Below, one piece after another: positions 8,433-16,700 of a DNA stretch of 27,805 nucleotides. The notes beneath the pieces are model-generated. The model was not told where the DNA came from. It saw nothing but the letters and a program-made list of their open reading frames with translations, and made no database searches. Numbering within the stretch: the first letter of the stretch is position 1; each line of letters starts with the position of its first letter. Source of the DNA: Vallitalea maricola. Its GTDB lineage: Bacteria; Bacillota; Clostridia; Lachnospirales; Vallitaleaceae. Position numbers and translations under genes: made by a program. The stretch is from assembly GCF_036985595.1 (NCBI RefSeq), contig NZ_BTPU01000088.1:1-27805 (forward strand), in the 5' to 3' direction.

Positions 8433-11400
8433 TTATACACCAGCTTTTACTATAATACTTACTTTTTCACTTTCTTTTTCACCAGCAGCTTTTGCTACTA
8501 CTTCTACTGTATCTCCTTCTGATAATGTAAGTCCTGTTACACTCCAGTTTCCACCTGCTGCTGTTACTTTTTCTACCACATCATCAGAACCTGTATGTTT
8601 GATTGTTACTGTAACTTCTGCATCTTTTTCTGCTGTTCCTGTTAGACTTGTTGTGTCTGCTGTCACTTTATCTGCCTCTGTTACTACCGGTGTATCTGTT
8701 ATTGGCATTCCAGCTTTTACTGTTATAATTACTTTTTCACTTTCTTTTTCTCCAGTAGCTTTTGCTACTACTTCTATTGTATCTCCTTCTAATAATGTAA
8801 GTCCTGTTACATTCCAGTTTCCACCTGCTGCTGTTACTTTTTCTACCACATCATCAGAACCTGTATGTTTGATTGTTACTGTAACTTCTGCATCTTTTTC
8901 TGCTGTTCCTGCTAGACTTGTTGTGTCTGCTGTCACTTTATCTGCCTCTGTTACTACCGGTGTGTCTGTTGTTGGCATTCCAGCTTTTACTGTTATAATT
9001 ACTTTTTCACTTTCTTTTTCTCCAGTAGCTTTTGCTACTACTTCTATTGTATCTCCTTCTGATAATGTAAGTCCTGTTACATTCCAGTTTCCACCTTCTG
9101 CTGTTACTTTTTCTACCACATCATCAGAACCTGTATGTTTGATTGTCACTGTTACTTCTGCACTTGTTTCTGCTGTTCCTGCTAGACCTGTTGTATCTGC
9201 CGTCACTTCATCTCCATCTGTTACTACTGGTGTGTCTGTTACTTCATAGATAAAACTAATCTTTCCATCATCATTACCAAGCTTTTCAAAGTTATTATCC
9301 CCATCAGTATCCACCATCAGTATAGGTCTGTTTACTGTTGAGTCCATTAACCAATAAAAACTTTTACCAGCACCCTCTTGGAAATCCCACTGATCAAGTG
9401 GTGCTTGGGTTTTGTCGAATTTGGTTATATCTGCTCCACCAGGTTGAGCGAAAGGAGTTTTAGAACTTTCGTTTACTGTCGTTCCATTAACGAGCATTCC
9501 TTTGTATCCATAATTAGTATATGCTCCATCACCAGTACCCTTATAGCCTACTACTCTACAAATATACAGATCATTTACATCATTCGTTTTTAATTCTGGA
9601 TTAAAAGCAACACAGTTCTGAATAGTAGCGGTACCATTTAAACAAATACCTACTATACCTCCAACACGAGATGAACCTGTAACAGATGATGTACTATAAC
9701 AATTCTTTACAGTTGAATCTTTATTAAGACCTGCAATTCCCCCTGAGTTTTCCCCTGAAGAGGTTACTTTTCCGGTACTATAACTATTTTCTACACCACT
9801 AGATTCGATTAGACCAGCTATTCCTCCTGTGTTAGAAGAACCTGTTATATTACCGATACTGTAACAATCAGAGATAATCATATTATTACAAGTTCCTATA
9901 ATGCCTCCTATAGAATATTGATGACCGGTAACTGTTCCAGTACTATAACATGATGCTACTTTAGAGCTATTACCAGAACCTACTATGCCGCCTACCTCAA
10001 GCTTACCTGTAACTGTTGCCGTACTATAACTATTTGTTATACTTCTATTAGGCCCTACGATAGTTCCTGCTATTCCCCCTATACGTCCTGGGCTCATAGG
10101 CGCATTAGTTCCTTCTATGTTGCCAGAGGTAGAACAGCTTTCAATATCGCCCTCAAAATATCCTACTATACCGCCTAGATCTCTTTCTCCATTTACCGTT
10201 GCATGACTATGACAATTCTTTATCGCTCCAATCGTAAACTGTCCTGAAATCCCACCAGCTCTCGAAGTACCATTAATCGTTCCTGTATTGTTACAACCTA
10301 AAATATTTGCAAGCAAAGCACGCCCGACTATTCCTCCAATATATTGCTCACCTTCTACCTTAGCGCTATTTGAGCATCCTTCTATGAGATTTTTACTATC
10401 CTGTCTATCAGAAGCTTCTCCGATAAGTCCACCTACATATTGTTTACCACTTACTTCATAAGTATTATTATCTGTTGATTTGACATGGCAATTTATTATT
10501 GAGCAATTTGTTTCAACACTATCATCTATTATTCCTACCAATGCTCCAATATAAGAAGCACCATTACATATTATAGTAGGATCTTCAAGTGTTAAATTCT
10601 TAATCACAGCTCCAGCCATCATATCTGAGAATAACCCTTGTCGACCTGCCTCCCTGTTAATACTTAAATGACTAATCGTTTTACTATTGCCATCAAATAT
10701 TCCCTTGAAATCGTCTATGGGAACCCAATTCGTTATATTAACATCAGAACCACCATAACTTTGAAAGTCCAAACTATTCATTAACTTATATGTTTTTTTA
10801 CTTCCAGCAGGAATAGCTCGTAACTCTTCTATTGAACTAATGGGTGTAAAAGTTTTAATAGCGTACACATGTGTAGTAGTATCCTCTGCTGTGATAACAA
10901 TTTTAAGACTATCAGATACAAAACTATCTCCATCTACGTCATCGCCAACTATATCATAAACAATTTTTTTTGTTGCCTTTTCGGATATTCTCAATGCGTC
11001 TAATAATTGGCTTACTGTGGTTGTTGATAGTACATCCTCAACTGTATCTCCATTTATTGTTCCAATTACAGGATCTATAGACTCAATGCTACATTCACTA
11101 CTTAAAGGCATCTTTCCATCATCGTTACCTAGTACCGTATACATTTTGTCTCCATCAGGGTCAGTACAAAGTACAGGTCTTTCCATGCCAGCTCCCATTG
11201 CCCAGTAGAACTCATCATCAGGAGTCGGTTGAAAATGCCATTGTTTTAATGGTTCACTATTTTTATTAAATTCAGTAATGTCTATTCCATGTCTTGCCTT
11301 ATCGCTATTAGGTGCTGGGCTGATCTGCATATCTTGGTTTGCATAATTATCCTTAGCATTATGATATCCTAATCCTACTACTCTACCATAGCTATGATAT

Positions 11401-14400
11401 AACTTAGGATTCATAGCAACACAGTATTGAATGGTGGTTTCATCTGCTAAATAGCCTACTATACCACCTACATCTGATTTTCCATTAATCATAGAAGTAC
11501 TATAGCAATTTAAAACCTGGCTGTCATCAGCTTCTCCAGCTATACCTCCAATATCTTCTGCTTTTGGACTTTGGATATCGCCTAAGCTGTAACAATTGGA
11601 TATATTCGAATCTTCTAAAGTACCTGCTATTCCTCCAATCCATCTCTGTCCACCGGTTATCGTTCCAGTACTATAGCATCCTGTAACATAGGAAAATCCA
11701 AAACTTTTTGAAGAATTAACAAAACCTGCTATTCCTCCAATATTCTTAGTATCGTCATCTCCTGAAACATTTCCTATACTATAGCAATTGGTCAAATTAC
11801 CATACCCATGATAACCTACTAATCCACCTATAGAATTGTTATTTCCCTTTATATTTCCTGTAGCATAGCAGTTTTCTATAGATGCTCGACTATTTTCTCC
11901 AACAAGACCTCCTACCTGGTAATGACCGCTAACACTTCCTTCTGAATGACAATTCGTCATCCATATCTTATCATAACCATTACCTTCAAAACTACCTACT
12001 AAACCACCAACTCCCGTACCACCAGATACATTAGCGTTACTTGAACAATCTTTCATCAATTTTTCTGGCCAGTTTTTATTTGGTTCAAAAGATCCTATAA
12101 GGCCTCCTGTATTTTGATCACCTTTTATGCTACCAGAACTATGACAATTTGATATTAAAACAGCTTCTTCTGAATTACTTTTAATTGCGCCTACTAATGC
12201 ACCAACAGAATAATCTCCATTGATATTAACATTTTCTAATGTTAAATCATGAATATAAGCTCCTCTATAAATTGATCCAAATAAGCCTTTGAAAGATTTT
12301 GAATCATTAATTTTTAAGTTTCTAATTGTTTTATTGTTACCATCAAATGTTCCTTGGAATGCGCTTATTGGTTTCCAATTTTTTATATCCTCATCCTCTG
12401 GCTTTTTCTCTTCATAACTAGCGATATCTGTAAAGTCCAAATCCCTTATTAGCTTATAAGTTTTACCTTGGGTATTACTACTACCGATATTTCTTAAGTC
12501 ATCAATAGAATCAATGCACACGAAAAATGAAAGACTATAGACTCTAGCTGTACCAGCTTCTGAAACTACTTCTACACTCATGCCATTTTCTAGTTCTTTA
12601 TTAGGATCTTTTATGACAGTATCACTATTAATTCCTAATACATATACTTTGGCAAATTTAGATGCTTCTATCCCATCTTTTAGTTGGCCTATGGTGGTTC
12701 CACTTCCTACTTGTACAGTAGGTCCATCTAGTTGACCAATTAAAGTATCTATACTTACTATTTTATTCTCATCAGATTTATGTCTAATTGTAATGGTGTA
12801 ATCATGAGTATTACCATTGTAAGCTGTTACTCTTACTATCATTCCACCTACAATAGAATCAGTAGGCATTACTACCTCTGAACTACCTGATTTAGATATA
12901 GTTACGTGTTCTCCAACCATATCCATACTACTTAATAAATCACCTACTGTTGTTCCTATTGGTATACCTTTTATTTCATTTTCTGTGATTTCTATATAGT
13001 TTATATTATTAAGCTTTGTAATTTTACACTCACTGCTAATTTCAAAACTTATATTATATTCCTTTTTAGTATGGTTTTCTGCAGTTACTTGTATAACCAT
13101 TGTATCAGCTACATCTGTATTACTTTGGTCTTCTACCGCACTTCCACCAGAGCTTACTAATATTTCTACTTTTGCCTTAGCAGAGACCATAAGTGCTGCT
13201 TTCAAATCACTTACTTTTGTTCCAGCAGGTATATCATAAAGAGTATCTCCTACAAGAACACCTTTTGTCGTTTTTATAATTTCTTTGGCACTGCTTGGTA
13301 TGTATACAGGTGTTGAAGGTGTATAGCTTGTATCCGATGAATCAGTTGGTGTTGTTTCTTTTACTTTAACACCGTTACCATTAATGCCCTTACCGATGGT
13401 CTTTGTATTTACCTTTGGTTCAATGGTAACACCATTAGCCTGAATGTCCGCTTTATTAATGGTACCTTTACCTTTGATACTTACTTTAGCATTTGCTTTT
13501 ACTGTATTGATTTTGGATGATACTTCGGTGGTTACTGTGGATGCTTCACCACTTTGTTTTATATGTAACTCTTCTATAGCTGTTTTTTTACCTAGCTTGA
13601 CTTGACTTGGTGATTTTAATACAACTTGTTGAGCGTTACTGTTATTGATAAGGATACTGTCCTCTTTACCACCATCAATTAGTATACGTCCTTTAACAAC
13701 CACATTCTCTAATTGAATAGAACCTTTTTTAACGCCTTTGGCAATAATAAGGTCACCATTAATAACAGTATTTTTTAACTTAACATTATCAGTGTTTAGT
13801 GTGACATTACCTTCAATGGTTTGTTTCTTATCCTTTCCGTACTCACCCTGTTTTTTGATGAGAGTACCTACTACATTATCTAAAATGGTAATGGCTTCAG
13901 CTCGGGTAATTACCCCTTTTGGTTTTATTGTTTTATCTGGGAAGCCTTTTAGATATTGACCATCTATTAAAGCATCTAAATACGCCTTACTCCACTCACC
14001 AATTTGTTTATAATCCTTAAATTCAGCTATTTTTTCTAAATTTTCAGTCCCTTGTAAATCCATAATAATGGCAACAACAGCACTTACCTCTTCTCTTGTT
14101 ATTCCATTGTCTGGATTAAGGATATTTTTTTTATGCCATTTCATGTATTCACTGTTTTTTGCAATGGCTGTATCTTTTTCATACCACTTATTGTCTTTAA
14201 CATCTTGGTAATTTTCTTCAATTCTTTCATAAAATCCATAGATACGATTAATGAGAGCAATAAACTCTACGTTCGTTATAATTTCATCTGGCTTATATTG
14301 CCCTCCTGAGTAACCTTTTAATAGACCTAAATTAACCCATTTTTTCATTGTTTTTTCTGCCCAATGTCCTTCTATATCTGAACTAGTATTAGGTCCATTG

Positions 14401-14462
14401 GCATAGGCAGTTGTACTAAAGGTGAGTACAAGAGCCATTATAATTGTTACGATTTTTTTCAT
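8433..14462 (-). CDS. Giant SLH-anchored surface protein with GLUG and Ig-like repeats
   Basis: Secreted cell-wall protein of about 2,010 aa. A signal peptide (MKKIVTIIMALVLTF...AYA) is followed by three SLH domains (about residues 30-205), which in this family bind secondary cell-wall polymer. Next comes a bactofilin-like beta-solenoid stretch (about 215-350), a Thr/Ser/Pro linker, and small repeats of the type GTTVGDLLSS...VRVTAYNGNTHDYTI. Two large blocks of GLUG repeats follow (about 660-1130 and 1215-1660); I count 9 and 11 GG-[LIV]-[VIA]-G cores. Each block ends in an RPVL-type closing module ending LGNDDGK. Last come three 90-aa Ig-like repeats. TTG 14483 would put AAAGGA inside the gene. 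ATG 14462 or TTG 14468 fits the ribosome site better. It is probably an adhesin or matrix protein; no catalytic domain is visible. Confidence 0.88.
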   Translation of the reverse strand: MKKIVTIIMALVLTFSTTAYANGPNTSSDIEGHWAEKTMKKWVNLGLLKGYSGGQYKPDEIITNVEFIALINRIYGFYERIEENYQDVKDNKWYEKDTAIAKNSEYMKWHKKNILNPDNGITREEVSAVVAIIMDLQGTENLEKIAEFKDYKQIGEWSKAYLDALIDGQYLKGFPDKTIKPKGVITRAEAITILDNVVGTLIKKQGEYGKDKKQTIEGNVTLNTDNVKLKNTVINGDLIIAKGVKKGSIQLENVVVKGRILIDGGKEDSILINNSNAQQVVLKSPSQVKLGKKTAIEELHIKQSGEASTVTTEVSSKINTVKANAKVSIKGKGTINKADIQANGVTIEPKVNTKTIGKGINGNGVKVKETTPTDSSDTSYTPSTPVYIPSSAKEIIKTTKGVLVGDTLYDIPAGTKVSDLKAALMVSAKAKVEILVSSGGSAVEDQSNTDVADTMVIQVTAENHTKKEYNISFEISSECKITKLNNINYIEITENEIKGIPIGTTVGDLLSSMDMVGEHVTISKSGSSEVVMPTDSIVGGMIVRVTAYNGNTHDYTITIRHKSDENKIVSIDTLIGQLDGPTVQVGSGTTIGQLKDGIEASKFAKVYVLGINSDTVIKDPNKELENGMSVEVVSEAGTARVYSLSFFVCIDSIDDLRNIGSSNTQGKTYKLIRDLDFTDIASYEEKKPEDEDIKNWKPISAFQGTFDGNNKTIRNLKINDSKSFKGLFGSIYRGAYIHDLTLENVNINGDYSVGALVGAIKSNSEEAVLISNCHSSGSIKGDQNTGGLIGSFEPNKNWPEKLMKDCSSNANVSGGTGVGGLVGSFEGNGYDKIWMTNCHSEGSVSGHYQVGGLVGENSRASIENCYATGNIKGNNNSIGGLVGYHGYGNLTNCYSIGNVSGDDDTKNIGGIAGFVNSSKSFGFSYVTGCYSTGTITGGQRWIGGIAGTLEDSNISNCYSLGDIQSPKAEDIGGIAGEADDSQVLNCYSTSMINGKSDVGGIVGYLADETTIQYCVAMNPKLYHSYGRVVGLGYHNAKDNYANQDMQISPAPNSDKARHGIDITEFNKNSEPLKQWHFQPTPDDEFYWAMGAGMERPVLCTDPDGDKMYTVLGNDDGKMPLSSECSIESIDPVIGTINGDTVEDVLSTTTVSQLLDALRISEKATKKIVYDIVGDDVDGDSFVSDSLKIVITAEDTTTHVYAIKTFTPISSIEELRAIPAGSKKTYKLMNSLDFQSYGGSDVNITNWVPIDDFKGIFDGNSKTISHLSINREAGRQGLFSDMMAGAVIKNLTLEDPTIICNGASYIGALVGIIDDSVETNCSIINCHVKSTDNNTYEVSGKQYVGGLIGEASDRQDSKNLIEGCSNSAKVEGEQYIGGIVGRALLANILGCNNTGTINGTSRAGGISGQFTIGAIKNCHSHATVNGERDLGGIVGYFEGDIESCSTSGNIEGTNAPMSPGRIGGIAGTIVGPNRSITNSYSTATVTGKLEVGGIVGSGNSSKVASCYSTGTVTGHQYSIGGIIGTCNNMIISDCYSIGNITGSSNTGGIAGLIESSGVENSYSTGKVTSSGENSGGIAGLNKDSTVKNCYSTSSVTGSSRVGGIVGICLNGTATIQNCVAFNPELKTNDVNDLYICRVVGYKGTGDGAYTNYGYKGMLVNGTTVNESSKTPFAQPGGADITKFDKTQAPLDQWDFQEGAGKSFYWLMDSTVNRPILMVDTDGDNNFEKLGNDDGKISFIYEVTDTPVVTDGDEVTADTTGLAGTAETSAEVTVTIKHTGSDDVVEKVTAEGGNWNVTGLTLSEGDTIEVVAKATGEKESEKVIITVKAGMPTTDTPVVTEADKVTADTTSLAGTAEKDAEVTVTIKHTGSDDVVEKVTAAGGNWNVTGLTLLEGDTIEVVAKATGEKESEKVIITVKAGMPITDTPVVTEADKVTADTTSLTGTAEKDAEVTVTIKHTGSDDVVEKVTAAGGNWSVTGLTLSEGDTVEVVAKAAGEKESEKVSIIVKAGV
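8440..9240 (-). repeat. Three tandem 270-bp direct repeats (Ig-like domain units)
   Basis: The landmark CCAGCTTTTACT recurs at 8440, 8710 and 8980, an exact 270-bp period with no indels. Each unit codes for 90 residues of the pattern TDTPVVTEADKVTADTT..LAGTAE...VTVTIKHTGSDDVVEKV...GNW-VTGLTL. The two inner copies are nearly identical in DNA, which suggests recent duplication or gene conversion. The fold looks like a bacterial Ig-like domain that extends the protein C-terminus. Confidence 0.92.
9260..12520 (-). repeat. Internal duplication of a GLUG-repeat module within the surface protein
   Basis: Two homologous modules lie in tandem. Each begins with a TYKL(I/M)..LDF strand and an F.G.FDGN.KTI..L.I motif, continues through a GLUG array, and closes with HGIDITEFNK../GADITKFDK.., a YW-MG/YWLMD motif, RP(V/I)L and LGNDDGK. 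The N-terminal module spans roughly 12520-11110 and the C-terminal one roughly 10850-9260. They are separated by a small sandwich-like domain. The copies have diverged, so the duplication is old. Confidence 0.8.
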
Positions 14463-14551
14463 CTTCAAATATATTCCTTTCAAATTAAATATTTTATTTT
14501 TTTAACACAGCCTTTATAAGTTGAAATACTCTTAGCTGATTCCTACATTTG

Positions 14552-14560
14552 CACCTCCTT
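14552..14560 (-). promoter_or_regulatory. Orphan consensus Shine-Dalgarno followed by ATG-TAG in the surface-protein leader
   Basis: The minus strand reads AAGGAGGTG (14560-14552), then CAA, then ATG (14548-14546) and directly TAG (14545-14543). A perfect ribosome site therefore serves an ORF of one codon, about 85 bases before the real start. It could stabilise the mRNA by holding a 30S subunit or act as a start-stop stall element. Confidence 0.6.
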
Positions 14561-14618
14561 GTATATTAAAATTAGGCCATGTTTTATTATTTTACGCACA
14601 TTAATATGAGCAAAGGTT

Positions 14619-14639
14619 ATCATATCACAACTAATGTGA
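14619..14639 (-). promoter_or_regulatory. Candidate promoter of the surface-protein gene with dyad
   Basis: The minus strand carries an extended -10, TGATATGAT (14627-14619). Overlapping it is the dyad TCACA-N5-TGTGA (14625-14639). A TTGACA at 14653-14648 is 23 bases from this -10, which is too far to act as its -35. The assignment is tentative. Confidence 0.35.
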
Positions 14640-14781
14640 CACCATTATGTCAATCCATTTTTTGTTTTTCAATTTTTTCCTGTTAAAATGAACTACACTT
14701 TCTTAATTAATCTTTTTTTGATATGTATGTATGAATACCCTCGTTCACCAACAAATCACAACACTACAATTAAAATAAACT

Positions 14782-14809
14782 TTGATATTATCATTAATAA
14801 TGGTATAAT
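14782..14809 (+). promoter_or_regulatory. Promoter of the HTH/GAF/AAA+ regulator
   Basis: TTGATA (14782-14787), a 16-base spacer and TATAAT (14804-14809) preceded by TGG form an extended -10 sigma-A promoter. No sigma-54 GG-N10-GC element was seen. The start codon lies 54 bases beyond. Confidence 0.65.
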
Positions 14810-14863
14810 AAATACAGAAAAACCAACAATACAGATCACGGAAATATAAGGTGTGTTATTAGA

Positions 14864-16570
14864 ATGAAAATAAACAGATTGATTCAAATTATTATGATTT
14901 TATTGAATAAAAAAATGGTTACTGTTAAATATCTTGCTGATAAGTTTGAAGTATCAACAAGAACTATCTATAGAGATTTGGAGACCTTATCCTTATCTGG
15001 AATTCCTATCTGTTCATCCAAAGGAAACAAAGGTGGAATCAGCTTATTAGAAGGATACTCATTAAAATATGCATTTTTGCCCGGACCAGATAAGAAACGA
15101 ATGATTTTCGATATAGATGCTTTAGTTGATATTGAAGAACAAATTGTACATACTGAAAACTTTATAGAAGATTATAGTAAGGCATGGCAATGTTTTATAG
15201 AGAATAGAACATTCAATCAAAAAGCTATCAAAGAAGAAATTCTTCAATCATGGAAACGTTGTAAGATTAATGAAGTCTCTTTATATGATTTTGACATAGA
15301 TATGTTGATGAAACCTGAAGAAAAGCTTAATTACGTTGTAGACGAATTAGTAGAATACAATGTAAATGGTTTCAAAGAATTTAGCCAAATAGTTAAGAAT
15401 CTAGACTTGGATATATGTATTTATGATTGTAATGCTAAGCTGAAATATATTTTTAACATTAGTCCATTGTATGATAAGATGTACCCTGAAGTAGGTTATT
15501 TCAAAGATGTTTCTGAGCTGGTTATAGGTACTAATTCTACATGTCTAGCTTTAGCTGAAAACAGACCATGTATGGTCGTTGGTCCAGAGCATTATAAACA
15601 CATATTTCATGAATTTAGTTGTGTAGCTGCACCTATATATAGTCAAACCCAATTAATTGGCACAGTGAATGCATCCTTTGTACATACATCTGTTAATCAT
15701 GAGACTCTTAATATGGTCTATAGCCTTGCAAGATTATATGAAAAATTGGTAATTAACTCTACAGATAATACACCTGACCATCCAATGCGTACAACTTATA
15801 GATATTCAGATTTTCCTGCTTTTGAGGATATTAAAGGAATTTCTTCAACTATTCAACGAGTTAAGAAATTAGCTAAAAAAACAGCTGCTACTGATTTACC
15901 GGTTTTTATATATGGTGAAAAAGGAACAGGTAAAAAATTATTGGCTCAAGCTATTCATAATGAAAGCCCTAGAAAATATAATCCATTTATAACTTTCAAT
16001 TGTAGATCTATACCACAAGAACTGATTGATATAGAACTGTTTGGTTATAATAACGTTATGCTTCATGGAAAATCAAATAAAAGTAAAGTAGGTTTGTTGG
16101 AGAAAGCAAGCAGTGGAACTATTTATATTGAAGGTATAGAATTAATGCCTATGAATACTCAAGTAAAATTACTGGAATCATTAGAAAGTATGGAAGTAAA
16201 ACCTATCGGAGGAAATGATCCATTACCTATTGATGTACGACTGATAACATCAGCTCAATCACATCTTACAAATGAACTACATAATAAAAGCTTTTTACAA
16301 GATTTATATTATGAAATAACACTAATACAATTTTATTTACCACCTCTAAGAGAACGAAAAGAGGATATAACTACTATTATTACCAATTATATACCAAAGT
16401 TCAGTAAGAATGCAAATATACCTATTAAACATTATGATTGCAATCTTCTCGACAAGCTCATTGCTTATGATTATTATTATGGTAATATCCATGAGCTTTT
16501 AAATGTACTAGAAAGACTAGTAATATTATCATCAGGAGAAACCTATGATATTTCCTTAGTACCATTTTAA
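14864..16570 (+). CDS. Chimeric regulator: YafY/DeoR-type HTH, AcoR-like GAF, degenerate sigma-54-activator AAA+ domain
   Basis: 568-aa cytoplasmic regulator. Residues 1-60 are an HTH_11-type winged helix (VKYLADKFEVSTRTIYRDLETLSLSGIPI). Residues about 120-305 resemble AcoR/DhaR sensors: ILQSWKRCK, then a GAF-like region with GTNSTCLALAENRPC. Residues about 320-565 align with NtrC-type AAA+ domains. Walker A is kept as GEKGTGKK, and the LPPLRERKEDI stretch is present. However, GAFTGA is replaced by NNVMLHGKSN, Walker B FLDEI by YIEGI, and the two arginine fingers of FR-DLYYRL by FLQDLYYEI. There is no C-terminal Fis HTH. It should therefore not activate sigma-54 polymerase and probably binds DNA through its N-terminus. 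It is divergent from the giant surface-protein gene. The start follows AAGGTGTG at 8 bases. Confidence 0.85.
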   Translation: MKINRLIQIIMILLNKKMVTVKYLADKFEVSTRTIYRDLETLSLSGIPICSSKGNKGGISLLEGYSLKYAFLPGPDKKRMIFDIDALVDIEEQIVHTENFIEDYSKAWQCFIENRTFNQKAIKEEILQSWKRCKINEVSLYDFDIDMLMKPEEKLNYVVDELVEYNVNGFKEFSQIVKNLDLDICIYDCNAKLKYIFNISPLYDKMYPEVGYFKDVSELVIGTNSTCLALAENRPCMVVGPEHYKHIFHEFSCVAAPIYSQTQLIGTVNASFVHTSVNHETLNMVYSLARLYEKLVINSTDNTPDHPMRTTYRYSDFPAFEDIKGISSTIQRVKKLAKKTAATDLPVFIYGEKGTGKKLLAQAIHNESPRKYNPFITFNCRSIPQELIDIELFGYNNVMLHGKSNKSKVGLLEKASSGTIYIEGIELMPMNTQVKLLESLESMEVKPIGGNDPLPIDVRLITSAQSHLTNELHNKSFLQDLYYEITLIQFYLPPLRERKEDITTIITNYIPKFSKNANIPIKHYDCNLLDKLIAYDYYYGNIHELLNVLERLVILSSGETYDISLVPF

Positions 16571-16625
16571 CATACAAATATTACTGAACAAGTTCAAAAT
16601 CTAGTAATCTAATTAAATTGGATTA

Positions 16626-16668
16626 AAAAGCTATGAGTCCATCTAGTTAAAATGGACTCATAGCTTTT
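16626..16668. terminator. Strong bidirectional terminator
   Basis: AAAAGCTATGAGTCCAT (16626-16642) pairs perfectly with ATGGACTCATAGCTTTT (16652-16668), a 17-bp stem with a 9-base loop. U-rich ends lie on both strands. It separates the convergent regulator gene and the 394-aa repeat-protein gene. Confidence 0.92.
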
Positions 16669-16700
16669 GTATAAAGTATTAATTGATTGGCATTATTAAT

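Noticed and set aside
8440..9240. Possible CRISPR-like repeat array
   Set aside because: The units are 270 bp, contiguous and in frame within a protein; there are no short repeats with unique spacers and no cas genes.
8599..9249. 216-residue plus-strand open frame over the C-terminal repeats
   Set aside because: It is antisense to the surface-protein repeats, is low in complexity and has no ribosome site. It is a shadow of the repeat DNA.
14648..14653. TTGACA as -35 of the surface-protein gene
   Set aside because: The only good -10 downstream is 23 bases away and nothing acceptable lies at 16-18 bases.
14640..14863. Sigma-54 (-24/-12) promoter upstream of the AAA+ regulator or surface gene
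   Set aside because: No GG-N10-GC pair was seen on either strand, which agrees with loss of GAFTGA in the regulator.
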